From an uncultured Prevotella sp. (GTDB taxonomy: Bacteria; Bacteroidota; Bacteroidia; Bacteroidales; Bacteroidaceae), in assembly GCA_937895845.1 (NCBI GenBank), contig CALBLK010000053.1, positions 1-15,109 on the forward strand: DNA of 15,109 nt, written 5' to 3'. How positions within the stretch are numbered: position 1 is the first letter of the stretch; every line of letters begins with the position of its first letter. Positions 1 to 7,094 of this stretch are shown here, piece by piece. Made by a program: the position numbers and the translations under genes. The notes below the pieces were generated by a model. That model was given only the letters and a program-made list of their open reading frames with translations. It was not told the DNA's origin and made no database searches.

Positions 1-1
1 G

Positions 2-88
2 CGCATGGAGGCCACGGCCGCCAGGCACGGACTGAAGATTGTGGAGGGCGGGGAGGAGGAGACAGCCACAGCAAGCATTGAACCATAA
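2..88 (+). CDS. C-terminal end of an unidentified upstream gene (partial)
   Basis: An open frame enters from the left edge and ends at TAA 86-88, giving 28 visible residues that finish in an acidic, Ala/Thr-rich tail (EGGEEETATASIEP). It is read in the same direction as the following genes and has the same GC-rich codon use, so it is probably the last part of a real early phage gene. Too little is visible to name a family. A start inside the window (ATG at 5) is possible but would make only a 27-residue peptide, so a truncated longer gene is more likely. Confidence 0.5.
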   Translation, partial: RMEATAARHGLKIVEGGEEETATASIEP

Positions 89-94
89 ACTGAC

Positions 95-161
95 AAGGCC
101 CGCCGTCCGCCACAGGCCGGAATCTCGCAAAGACAACAAACCGTCAGCGGGCGGCGGCCTT
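95..161 (+). repeat. Large intergenic hairpin followed by an A-run
   Basis: Arm 95-110 pairs with arm 147-161: AAGGCC, a bulged C at 101, GCCG, a T that pairs as G-U, and CCGC, giving about 15 base pairs around a 36-nt loop. It lies between the upstream gene and the gene at 183 and is followed by nine A residues (162-170), not T residues. It is therefore not a canonical intrinsic terminator for + strand genes. It could shape the 5' leader of the gene at 183 or protect an mRNA end. Confidence 0.55.
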
Positions 162-182
162 AAAAAAAAAGACTGAAAGCCC

Positions 183-458
183 ATGTACATCACAAAATGG
201 ATTGAGGGGGAGCAGAACCTCCACGACTTCTGCATGAAAAGGTTTAAGGAGACCCCGCGCTTCAGGGGGACATACGGCCAGGCGGGCCCGGCCCATGTGT
301 CCCTTGTCTACAAGTGGCGGGAGGACAAGCGGAAATACACGGACATGTACCTGCTCTTCATGGAGCACCGGAAAGGCACCGTAGGCTATATATCGGACAT
401 TCAACACCAGACATATGAAGAAATCAGAGCTAATAATGATTCTCTCCTCATCAGATGA
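183..458 (+). CDS. Hypothetical phage protein, 91 aa
   Basis: No family is recognised. The 91-residue protein is soluble-looking, rich in aromatic and charged residues (MYITKW at the start, KWREDKRKYTDMYLLFMEH in the middle), with no signal peptide, membrane segment or zinc motif. The ATG at 183 follows an A-rich leader (about 162-182) typical of Bacteroidota, without a clear Shine-Dalgarno sequence. Its codon use matches the neighbours. Its last 44 bases overlap the start of the next small frame at 415. Position among early genes suggests a small accessory protein, but no function can be given. Confidence 0.65.
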   Translation: MYITKWIEGEQNLHDFCMKRFKETPRFRGTYGQAGPAHVSLVYKWREDKRKYTDMYLLFMEHRKGTVGYISDIQHQTYEEIRANNDSLLIR

Positions 459-600
459 GGAGGAGGTGTTCATCAAGACCGGGGACAACCGGCTTGAGGA
501 CATAGAGACGGAGCACATAGAGGAGAGTTTTGACGGCTTCGACACCGTATATCCTGCGGCGATAGCGTTAAAGGCCGCTAAAGCGGAAGGCGACGAATAA
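415..600 (+). CDS. Small acidic hypothetical protein, 61 aa
   Basis: This short frame codes for a strongly acidic protein (SSSDEEEVFIKTGDNRLEDI, then several Glu/Asp pairs) with an Ala/Lys-rich end. It overlaps the previous gene by 44 bp when started at ATG 415; an in-frame ATG at 436 would shorten the overlap to 23 bp. The next gene begins 17 bp after its stop, after an A-rich leader, so the spacing fits an operon. The extreme acidity recalls small phage proteins that mimic DNA or bind host proteins, but that is only a suggestion from charge. No family is recognised. Confidence 0.5.
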   Translation: MKKSELIMILSSSDEEEVFIKTGDNRLEDIETEHIEESFDGFDTVYPAAIALKAAKAEGDE

Positions 601-617
601 CAAAAAAAAACAAGACG

Positions 618-785
618 ATGAAAGAAGAAAGCAAGAGGCCCGACAGTGGGAGGGGCGCGGGGCAGGCCCCGAAAATCAAGGCGGACGAGTGCCTCCGAAT
701 CAGCGTGCATTGCAGGGACGCCGCCGAGAGGGCCCTGCTGTTCGCCCGGCTCACGGACGAGGGCTACAGATGTCTGATGGCATGA
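618..785 (+). CDS. Small hypothetical protein, 55 aa, coupled to methylase
   Basis: ATG 618 follows an A-rich leader (602-610 is a run of A) and the frame ends at TGA 783-785. It encodes 55 residues with a basic, Gly/Lys-rich first third (MKEESKRPDSGRG) and a second half that could be helical (AAERALLFARLTDEGYRCLM). Its stop overlaps the methylase ATG at 782 as ATGA, the same coupling seen at four other gene junctions here. That spacing, and neighbour-like codon use, support a real gene. It resembles no family I know. Confidence 0.55.
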   Translation: MKEESKRPDSGRGAGQAPKIKADECLRISVHCRDAAERALLFARLTDEGYRCLMA

Positions 786-2035
786 GGCAGTATGGTGTTC
801 CATACATGGGGAGCAAAAACGGCATCGCCGAAAAGGTCATTGCGAGCTTCCCAAAAGCGGGGCATTTCTACGACGTCTTCGCGGGAGGCTGTGCCATCAC
901 ACACGCCACCCTGCTCCTCGGCGGGTACCGGCACTACCATGCCAACGACCTCGACGGGGCGGGGCTGCGCCTTTTCCTCGCCGCCGTGCGCGGCGAATAC
1001 AGGGACGAGCAACGCTGGATAAGCAGAGAGGATTTTGAAAGGCTGAAAGGGAGCGACCCCTACGTAAGGCTGTGCTGGTCGTTCGGCAACAAGGCAAGCA
1101 ACTACCTGTATTCGCAAGAGATAGAGCCGTGGAAGCGCGCCCTCCACCATGCGAGGGTGCTCGGTGACTGCTCCCTGTTCAGGCAGATGGGGATAGGTAC
1201 CGACGGCAGCCGAGCCGACATCATCACGCACGAGGACGAATACAGACGGCTGTACATCCGCTGGTGGCTGTCACAGCAGAAATACACGCGGGATGAGCTT
1301 GACAGGCTTATCGAAAGGTGCGAGGGTGACATCAAGGTGCAGGAGGAAGAGCTGCGCCGATACCTGCTTGGCGCCTTGAAGGCCTCCGGGCTTACGCAGA
1401 GGGAGGTCGGGAGGCGGCTCGGCACGCAGATGGAGGGCCACTATTTCGGCAGGTCACAATGGTCGTTTCCGACCGAGGAGCATTACCGGAGGATGCAGGC
1501 ATTCATGCCACTGCTTGACAAGGACTACAACGAGGTCGTCGGGCTGCATGAATTGCGGCAAAGGCTGCAAAGGCTGCAAAGGCTGCAAGGCCTGCAAAGC
1601 CTGCAAGGCCTGCAAAGCCTGCAAAGCCTGCAAAGGCTGCAAAGGCTGGACAGCCTGCAAAGGCTGCAAGGCCTGGAAACGACTTTCAAGGACTACCGCC
1701 GGCTGGAGATTGAACCCGACAGCGTCATCTACTGCGACCCTCCGTATAAAGGGACGGCGGGTTACGGAGACAAAGGGACAGAGACGGCGGCGTTCGACCA
1801 TGGGGACTTCTACCGCTGGTGCCTCGGGCAGGAGGGCCTTGTCATCATTTCAGAGTATGGCATGCCAAAGGCCGACTTCGCCTGTGTAGGGGCCGTAAGA
1901 AAGGCCTCGCTGCTAAGCGGCAAGGGAAGCTCCACAGCAGTGGAGAGGCTCTTTGTGCCGAGGGCGCAGCTCGGGCGTTACGCCGAGGCCCTGAGGCGCA
2001 CGAGGGTGACGACACTGTGGCCGACACTGTGGTGA
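782..2035 (+). CDS. DNA adenine methyltransferase, D12 class, with LQx repeat insert
   Basis: The 417-residue product should transfer a methyl group from S-adenosylmethionine to N6 of adenine in DNA. Seen motifs: YMGSK (8-12, cofactor-binding motif X), FYDVFAGG (29-36, motif I) and the catalytic DPPY (319-322, motif IV), the order of Dam/DpnII-like MethyltransfD12 enzymes. Between motifs I and IV, where the target-recognition region belongs, lie an HTH-like stretch (about 195-245, LTQREVGRRLG) and twelve Leu-Gln-x triplets (262-297). ATG 782 was chosen because it overlaps the preceding stop as ATGA; ATG 770 would add four residues, and a start at 689 would run across the whole neighbouring gene. 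Likely roles are protection from host restriction or marking of phage DNA; the target site is unknown. No partner endonuclease is adjacent. Confidence 0.9.
   Translation: MRQYGVPYMGSKNGIAEKVIASFPKAGHFYDVFAGGCAITHATLLLGGYRHYHANDLDGAGLRLFLAAVRGEYRDEQRWISREDFERLKGSDPYVRLCWSFGNKASNYLYSQEIEPWKRALHHARVLGDCSLFRQMGIGTDGSRADIITHEDEYRRLYIRWWLSQQKYTRDELDRLIERCEGDIKVQEEELRRYLLGALKASGLTQREVGRRLGTQMEGHYFGRSQWSFPTEEHYRRMQAFMPLLDKDYNEVVGLHELRQRLQRLQRLQGLQSLQGLQSLQSLQRLQRLDSLQRLQGLETTFKDYRRLEIEPDSVIYCDPPYKGTAGYGDKGTETAAFDHGDFYRWCLGQEGLVIISEYGMPKADFACVGAVRKASLLSGKGSSTAVERLFVPRAQLGRYAEALRRTRVTTLWPTLW
1565..1672 (+). repeat. Twelve 9-bp tandem repeats coding for Leu-Gln-(Arg/Gly/Ser)
   Basis: Units of CTGCAA plus AGG, GGC or AGC repeat twelve times without interruption; unit ten reads CTGGACAGC (Leu-Asp-Ser). 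The DNA repeat is nearly perfect, not just the protein repeat, so it is likely to expand and contract. The 9-bp unit keeps the reading frame, so changes in copy number would alter linker length rather than switch the gene off. It lies just before the catalytic DPPY motif of the methylase. Confidence 0.95.
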
Positions 2036-2063
2036 AAAACAACGGATAAACAAGAGTGAAACG

Positions 2064-4037
2064 ATGAAAGAGCTGGGCATAGACATTGAGACATACAGCA
2101 GCAACGACCTGGCAGAGTGCGGGGTCTACAGATACGTGGAGGCCGGGGACTTTGCCGTGCTGCTCTTCGCATACAGTGCGGACGGCGGCCCGGTGAGGTG
2201 CGTGGACCTCGCGCGCGGCGAGGAGCTGCCACCGGGGATAAGGGCCGCACTGACCGACCCCGGTGTGATAAAGACCGCCTACAATGCCACCTTCGAGCGC
2301 ATCTGCCTGGGGGCCTACCTCGGGGTGGACGGCCGGCTGGACCCGCGCCAGTGGCGGTGCACGATGGTGCGCGCCGCCCGAATGGGCTTCCCGCTCTCGC
2401 TGGCCCAGTGCGGCGAGGCGCTCAAGCTGGAGGACGGGAAGATGAGCGAGGGCAGGGCCCTCATCAGGTACTTCAGCGTCCCGAACAGGCAGACGAGGGG
2501 CGGGGTGACAACGTACATACGGCACATGCCGGACGACGCGCCCGAGAAGTGGGAGACGTTCAAGAGGTACAACATACGCGACGTGGAGGTGGAGCAGGCC
2601 ATCCTGCGAAAGGTCAGGAGGCTGGAGGTCCCGGACTTTGACGAGAGGCTGTACGAGGCAGACCAGCGCATCAACGACCGCGGCGTGATGATAGACCGCG
2701 CACTCGTTGACAACGCCGCGAGGTTTGACGCGGACTACAAGGGGGAGCTGCTCGCGGAGGCCGGGAGGCTCACAGGGCTTGACAACCCGAACAGCCCCGC
2801 GCAAATCAAGCGGTTCATCGCGGAGAGCACCGGGTTCACCGTTGACAGCCTCAGCAAGAAGAACATGGACGACTACGAGGCGCAGTTCAAGTACTGGCCG
2901 AAGGTGCGGAAAGTGCTGGCCCTGCGCAGGGAGCTTGGCAAGACCTCAAACAAAAAATACGAGGCCATGCAGAAATGCGTCTGCAAGGACGGACGCGTGC
3001 ACGGCCTCCTGCAATTCTACGGCGCGACGCGCACGGGCAGGTGGGCGGGGCGGCTGGTGCAGCTGCAGAACCTCCCGCAGAACCACATGGAGGGCCTGGA
3101 CGACGCGCGCTACCTGGTGAGGCGGGGTGACCTGGACGAGTTCGAGATGAACTACGGCAACGTCACCCAGGTGCTCAGCGAGCTGATACGCACCGCGTTC
3201 ATAGCGAGACCCGGCCGTGTGTTCCACGTCTGCGACTTTTCGGCCATCGAGGCGCGCGTCATCGCGTGGATAGCCGGGGAGACATGGGTGCTGGACGCCT
3301 TCAGGGCGGGGCACGACATCTACTGCGAGACGGCGAGCAAGATGTTCGGCGTGCCCGTGCGGAAGCACGGCGTGAACGGGGAGCTGCGCGCGAAAGGCAA
3401 GGTGGCCGTGCTGGGCCTGGGCTACGGCGGCGGCGTGGCCGCGCTGGAGGCCATGGGCGGGAAGCGGATGGGCCTGTCAGAGAGCGAGGAGAGAGACATC
3501 GTGGCCAAGTGGCGCGGCAGCAACCCCCATATCGTCAAGCTGTGGCGCACCGTGGAGCGGGCGGCTGTCGCGGCCATCAAGACGAGGCGGAGCGTGACCA
3601 TACAGCGCGGCATCGTAATCGCGTACCGCTGGGGCGCGCTGCTCGTCACCCTGCCGAGCGGCAGGACGATGTGCTACCCCCGCGCGGAAGTCAGCACGGA
3701 GCATGGCGACGGCTGGCGGGGCGACCACGACATCATAGAGTACGAGGGCACGGACCAGACCACGAAGAAGTGGGGGAAGGTGAGGACATACGGCGGGAAG
3801 CTGACGGAGAACATCGTGCAGGCCACCGCGCGCGACATCCTGGGCACGGTGCTGCTCAGGGCGGAGGAGAGGGGCCTTGACGTGGTGTTCCACATCCACG
3901 ACGAGATTGTCGTGGAGGCCAAGGAGGGCCAGACACTGCCGATGGTGGAGGCCCTGTTCGGGGAGCCGGTGCCGTGGTGCGCCGACCTGCCCCTGAAAGG
4001 CGCGGGCTACACCACGCCGTATTACCTGAAAGACTGA
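2064..4037 (+). CDS. Phage DNA polymerase, family A, with 3'-5' exonuclease
   Basis: This 657-residue enzyme should copy the phage genome and proofread. The N-terminal DnaQ-like exonuclease shows DIETYSS (7-13, metal ligands D7 and E9), YNATFER near residue 74, and YNIRD (Y169 to D173, exo III). The polymerase part shows TGRW near 328, motif A DFSAIEAR (D391 to R398), motif B R442-x3-K446-x7-YG (454-455), and motif C HDE (612-614). The length fits phage-type PolA, which lacks the 5'-3' exonuclease of bacterial Pol I. All key catalytic residues are present. It begins 28 bp after the methylase in an A-rich leader with no clear Shine-Dalgarno sequence, and is followed by the primase-helicase unit. 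Confidence 0.95.
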   Translation: MKELGIDIETYSSNDLAECGVYRYVEAGDFAVLLFAYSADGGPVRCVDLARGEELPPGIRAALTDPGVIKTAYNATFERICLGAYLGVDGRLDPRQWRCTMVRAARMGFPLSLAQCGEALKLEDGKMSEGRALIRYFSVPNRQTRGGVTTYIRHMPDDAPEKWETFKRYNIRDVEVEQAILRKVRRLEVPDFDERLYEADQRINDRGVMIDRALVDNAARFDADYKGELLAEAGRLTGLDNPNSPAQIKRFIAESTGFTVDSLSKKNMDDYEAQFKYWPKVRKVLALRRELGKTSNKKYEAMQKCVCKDGRVHGLLQFYGATRTGRWAGRLVQLQNLPQNHMEGLDDARYLVRRGDLDEFEMNYGNVTQVLSELIRTAFIARPGRVFHVCDFSAIEARVIAWIAGETWVLDAFRAGHDIYCETASKMFGVPVRKHGVNGELRAKGKVAVLGLGYGGGVAALEAMGGKRMGLSESEERDIVAKWRGSNPHIVKLWRTVERAAVAAIKTRRSVTIQRGIVIAYRWGALLVTLPSGRTMCYPRAEVSTEHGDGWRGDHDIIEYEGTDQTTKKWGKVRTYGGKLTENIVQATARDILGTVLLRAEERGLDVVFHIHDEIVVEAKEGQTLPMVEALFGEPVPWCADLPLKGAGYTTPYYLKD

Positions 4038-4061
4038 GCGGGCGCCAGCGGAAAAGGCGGC

Positions 4062-4091
4062 AATGACTGAATGATTTAATGATTTCAATGA
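4062..4091 (+). repeat. Four AATGA motifs spaced 8-9 bp apart
   Basis: AATGA occurs at 4062, 4070, 4078 and 4087 in the 71-bp gap between the polymerase stop and the next gene. The near-constant 8-9 bp period is visible, but the motif also creates a string of very short ATG...stop frames (three or four codons each). It could bind a protein or affect ribosome flow; it may equally be chance in a short AT-rich gap. Confidence 0.4.
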
Positions 4092-4108
4092 CATAACAAT
4101 TTGACAGA

Positions 4109-4357
4109 ATGGCAAGACAAGAATTTTCACACACGGTGCCCGGGGCCGTCAATGCGGACGGCCTCAGGCTCCTTTTCGAGCGGCTGGACGGCGAGCGCCG
4201 GCCGTTCGAGCTGGTGGTGCACAGACCCGGGGGCGCGACAGGCACACGCGGGGTCACCGTCAAGACGCGCAGCGGCGAGGACGCCGAATACTTCAGGGGC
4301 GTCCTGGAAAAGCTATCGCCGGAAACCTCAGACAGTCTCACACATGGCACAGATTAA
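4109..4357 (+). CDS. Hypothetical phage protein, 82 aa
   Basis: The frame starts at ATG 4109 after an AT-rich leader (ACATAACAATTTGACAGA) and overlaps the start of the primase-helicase by 14 bp. The product (MARQEFSHTV at the start, a basic middle with VTVKTRSGEDAEYF) has alternating hydrophobic and charged residues that suggest a small mixed alpha/beta fold. There are no cysteine pairs, membrane segments or known motifs. Its place between polymerase and primase-helicase suggests an accessory replication factor or simply a co-transcribed early gene. No family is recognised. Confidence 0.7.
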   Translation: MARQEFSHTVPGAVNADGLRLLFERLDGERRPFELVVHRPGGATGTRGVTVKTRSGEDAEYFRGVLEKLSPETSDSLTHGTD

Positions 4358-6776
4358 GCTACGCAACGACTTCCCCATAGACATAGCGGAGGCCCACAGC
4401 CGCATGGCGAGGAAGTGGAGGAACAAGGCGACGACATGGGCGCGGCTGGTGGAGCGGTGCGGCGAGACGGTGCGGACGGCGGAGAGCGTCAGCGAGTACA
4501 TGAGGATGAGCAAGGACGAGCAGAGCGCGGTCAAGGACGTGGGCGGCTTCGTCGGGGGCTACCTGTCCGGCGGGGTGCGCAAGACGGCGAGCGTGATGTG
4601 GAGGAGCGTCGCCACGCTTGACATCGACCACGGCACGCCGGACTTCTGGGACGAGTTCGCCATGAACTTCGGCTTCGCGGCGATGCTGTACAGCACCCAC
4701 AAGCACACCGGGGAGAACCCGCGCTACAGGCTGGTCTTCCCCCTGAGCCGGCAGGTGCGCCCCGACGAGTACGAGCCGCTCTGCCGGATGATAGCGAGCA
4801 AGATTGGCATGGACATGTTCGACGACACCACATACCAGCTGGCGAGGCTCTTCTACTACCCGAGCACCAGCAGGGACGGCGAGTTTGTGTTCGAGTGCCA
4901 GGACGGCCCGGCGTGCGACGTGGACGAGTTCCTCGGCCTGTACCGCAACCACCGGGACGTGTCCGCGTGGCCCCTGTCAAGCAGGGAGGGGGAGCTGGTG
5001 GCCAAGACAGCAAGGACCGCGGGGGACCCGACGGAGAAACCCGGCCTGATAGGCGCGTTCTGCCGTGCCTATACCATCGAGGAGGCCATAGACACGTTCC
5101 TGCCCTGCGTCTACGAGAAGACAGCCCACGACGGACGCTACACCTACACCAAGGGCAGCGTGGCGGCGGGGCTGGTATGCTATGACGGCAAGTTCGCCTA
5201 CAGCAACCACGAGACAGACCCGGCAAGCAAGCAGCTCTGCAACGCCTTCGACCTCTGTCGCATCCACCTGTTCGGCGCGAGGGACGAGGGCACGAGGGTG
5301 ACCGACGGCACGCGGCTGCCGTCATACCTGGCCATGCAGGACTTCGCAGCCAGGGACGGGAGGGTCAGGACGCTGCTCGCGAGGGAGCGGCTCGAGGGGG
5401 CCGCGGACGACTTCGGCGGCATAGACACGGCGGAGGCGGGGGGCGCGGCCCCCGGGGAGCCTGACGGGTGGATGGCCGACCTCGACATTGACAAGAGGGG
5501 GAGCATCAGGCCGACAGCCGGGAACATCATAGCCATACTGGAGAACGACCCGAAGCTGAAAGGGCGCGTGTGGCTCAACCTGTTCAGCGGGTTCGTCCAC
5601 GTGGACGGGGGGCTGCCGTGGTGCCCCGAGGCGAGGCAGTGGGGGAACACCGACGACGCCAACCTGCGCGTGTACATGGAGGAGAAGTACGGCGTGACGG
5701 GGAAGGACAAGATAAAAGACGCGCTCGTGGCGGTCGTCACGCGCCACAGGAGGCACCCCGTGCGCGACTACCTCAACAGCCTGGAGTGGGACGGCGTGCC
5801 ACGCCTCGACCGCCTGATTATAGACTACGTGGGTGCGGAGGACAACGAGCTGAACAGGGCCATGACGCGCAAGCACTTCGCCGCCGCCGTGGCGAGGGTG
5901 ATGGACCCGGGGTGCAAGTACGACTACTGCCTTGTCGTCACAGGCCCGGAGGGCATCGGCAAGTCCACGCTCTTCAACGTGATGGGCGGCGAGTGGTTCA
6001 GCGACAGCCTCGTGACGATGGAGGGCACGAGGGGCATGGAGCAGCTGAGGAACAGCTGGGTCGTGGAGCTGCCCGAGCTGAGCAGCGTCAAGCGGTCGGA
6101 CGTGGAGCAGGTCAAGGCGTTCATCACAAAGCAGGTGGACGCGTACAGGGGCGCATACTGCACCTCCGTGGAGCCGCACCCGCGCCAGTGCGTCTTCTGC
6201 GGGACGACAAACGAGACGCACTTCCTGAAGGGAGAAACGGGGAACCGCCGCTTCTGGGTAATGCCCGTCGACGCCAAGTACCGCAGGCGCCACGACTTCA
6301 GGAGGGCAATAGAGGCAGACAGGGACCAGCTGTGGGCGGAGGCCGTGCGGCGCTACAGGGACGGCGAGGAGCTGTTCCTGCCCGAGGCGCTGGAGGCCGA
6401 GGCGCGCAGGAGGCAGGGCGAGTTCAACGACAACAGCGACGACCCGCTGCCCGGGATGGTGAGGGCCTACCTGGACATGAAGCTGCCCGCCGACTGGAGC
6501 ACGTGGGACCTGAACCGCCGCAGGGCCTACATCAGGAACCCCGACCCGCTGGACGAGGCGGGCACGGAAACGCGCACCAGGGTGTGCGCCGCGGAGTTCC
6601 TCTGCGAGGCTATGGGGCGCGACATCGGATGCAAGGACTACAAGTACGAGGCGCGAAAGGTAAACAGGGTGCTGGAGGAAATAGGTTGGCAGAAATTAGC
6701 AGTGGCTAGATTTGCAATGTACGGTAACCAGCGTGGCTTTAGAAAGCCAATGGAAGTTAAAGAAGACGACCTTTAA
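4344..6776 (+). CDS. Primase-helicase: primase-polymerase-like N-terminus plus VapE/D5-like helicase
   Basis: The 810-residue protein should prime and unwind DNA at the phage fork. The N-terminal part resembles archaeo-eukaryotic primases: DID (93-95, probable metal ligands), STHKHT (117-122) followed by PRYRLVFPLSR, and RLFYYP (from R168). The C-terminal ATPase matches the VapE/virulence-associated E family: Walker A GPEGIGKST (534-542), a Walker B-like WVVELPEL (near 572-579), and downstream TNETHFLKGETGNRRFW, the usual sensor/arginine-finger region. ATG 4344 gives the typical MAQIKL start; a longer open frame upstream only reads through the preceding gene. The last 30 or so codons (from about 6680) switch to AT-rich codons such as TTA, GCT, AGA and GTT, unlike the rest. 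No DnaB-type helicase is seen, so this is the probable replicative helicase. Confidence 0.9.
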   Translation: MAQIKLRNDFPIDIAEAHSRMARKWRNKATTWARLVERCGETVRTAESVSEYMRMSKDEQSAVKDVGGFVGGYLSGGVRKTASVMWRSVATLDIDHGTPDFWDEFAMNFGFAAMLYSTHKHTGENPRYRLVFPLSRQVRPDEYEPLCRMIASKIGMDMFDDTTYQLARLFYYPSTSRDGEFVFECQDGPACDVDEFLGLYRNHRDVSAWPLSSREGELVAKTARTAGDPTEKPGLIGAFCRAYTIEEAIDTFLPCVYEKTAHDGRYTYTKGSVAAGLVCYDGKFAYSNHETDPASKQLCNAFDLCRIHLFGARDEGTRVTDGTRLPSYLAMQDFAARDGRVRTLLARERLEGAADDFGGIDTAEAGGAAPGEPDGWMADLDIDKRGSIRPTAGNIIAILENDPKLKGRVWLNLFSGFVHVDGGLPWCPEARQWGNTDDANLRVYMEEKYGVTGKDKIKDALVAVVTRHRRHPVRDYLNSLEWDGVPRLDRLIIDYVGAEDNELNRAMTRKHFAAAVARVMDPGCKYDYCLVVTGPEGIGKSTLFNVMGGEWFSDSLVTMEGTRGMEQLRNSWVVELPELSSVKRSDVEQVKAFITKQVDAYRGAYCTSVEPHPRQCVFCGTTNETHFLKGETGNRRFWVMPVDAKYRRRHDFRRAIEADRDQLWAEAVRRYRDGEELFLPEALEAEARRRQGEFNDNSDDPLPGMVRAYLDMKLPADWSTWDLNRRRAYIRNPDPLDEAGTETRTRVCAAEFLCEAMGRDIGCKDYKYEARKVNRVLEEIGWQKLAVARFAMYGNQRGFRKPMEVKEDDL

Positions 6777-6839
6777 GCGCCCTACATTCTTTTGTAGGGT
6801 ACTTTGTAGCGCCCTACATTCTTTTGTAGGGTACTTTGT
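6776..6839 (+). repeat. Two perfect tandem 32-bp repeats, each with a hairpin
   Basis: Units 6776-6807 and 6808-6839 are identical, and a third begins with AGCG at 6840. Each contains the inverted repeat CCCTACA-TTCTTT-TGTAGGG (7-bp stem, 6-nt loop). The array starts at the last base of the primase-helicase stop codon. Tandem palindromic units next to a primase gene fit initiator binding sites; an RNA hairpin role at the mRNA 3' end is also possible, although no long T-run follows. Confidence 0.9.
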
Positions 6840-7025
6840 AGCGGGCAGGCGAGAGCGAAAATGAAGTGCCCTACAAACTACAAAACAAGCCCCTTTTGTA
6901 GGGTACTTTGTTGCTTTCTAAGATACTGTAAATCAATATAATATATATACAACCTACAAAACCTACATTAGTTATAAAAAGTATGGAGAAATATAGTTAC
7001 ATATATAAAACAGGCATATTTAAGC

Positions 7026-7046
7026 GCGTAACTGCGTATACGCGTA
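7026..7046. repeat. Three GCGTA iterations with central palindrome
   Basis: GCGTA repeats at 7026, 7034 and 7042, exactly 8 bp apart, and the middle copy is part of the perfect 10-bp palindrome GCGTATACGC (7034-7043). This GC-rich island stands out in AT-rich DNA 60 bp before the VRR-NUC gene. It could be an operator for the downstream operon or part of the candidate origin. Confidence 0.6.
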
Positions 7047-7088
7047 ATATAGGGAAAACTTTGTTGCCTTTGTTAACATTATAAGAAC

Positions 7089-7094
7089 AGGAGG
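7089..7094 (+). promoter_or_regulatory. Shine-Dalgarno sequence AGGAGG before the VRR-NUC gene
   Basis: A full AGGAGG lies seven bases before ATG 7102. It fixes the start of that gene and is unusual here, because most other leading genes have A-rich leaders without such a motif. Confidence 0.7.

Noticed and set aside
95..170. Intrinsic terminator before the gene at 183
   Set aside because: The strong stem is followed by A residues rather than T residues on the + strand, and in the other direction no T-run follows the stem.
689..781. Upstream start for the methylase
   Set aside because: It would run through the whole second half of the 55-residue gene and add residues before motif X that D12 methylases lack; ATG 782 is coupled to the preceding stop.
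1565..1672. Frameshift-type phase-variable repeat
   Set aside because: The unit is 9 bp, so gain or loss keeps the frame and cannot switch the gene off.
1845..2804. Long minus-strand frame across methylase end and polymerase start
   Set aside because: It is antisense to two genes with clear catalytic motifs; GC-rich DNA leaves long open shadow frames. The same applies to 3477-4130, 5322-6293, 7650-8825, 9816-11195, 13068-13904 and 14207-15028.
4101..4343. Longer N-terminus for the primase-helicase
   Set aside because: The added frame lies across the 82-residue gene and has Arg/Ser-rich out-of-frame character; ATG 4344 gives a normal start.
5570..6709. 379-residue plus-strand frame inside the primase-helicase
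   Set aside because: It is a Gly/Arg-rich shadow of the in-frame helicase motifs; likewise 8009-8848 inside the SNF2 gene and 3266-3880 inside the polymerase.
6776..6839. CRISPR array
   Set aside because: The two 32-bp units are directly adjacent with no spacers, and no cas genes are present.
6861..6941. 26-codon open frame inside the candidate origin
   Set aside because: It consists of repeat sequence with many cysteines and has no leader; it is best explained by chance.
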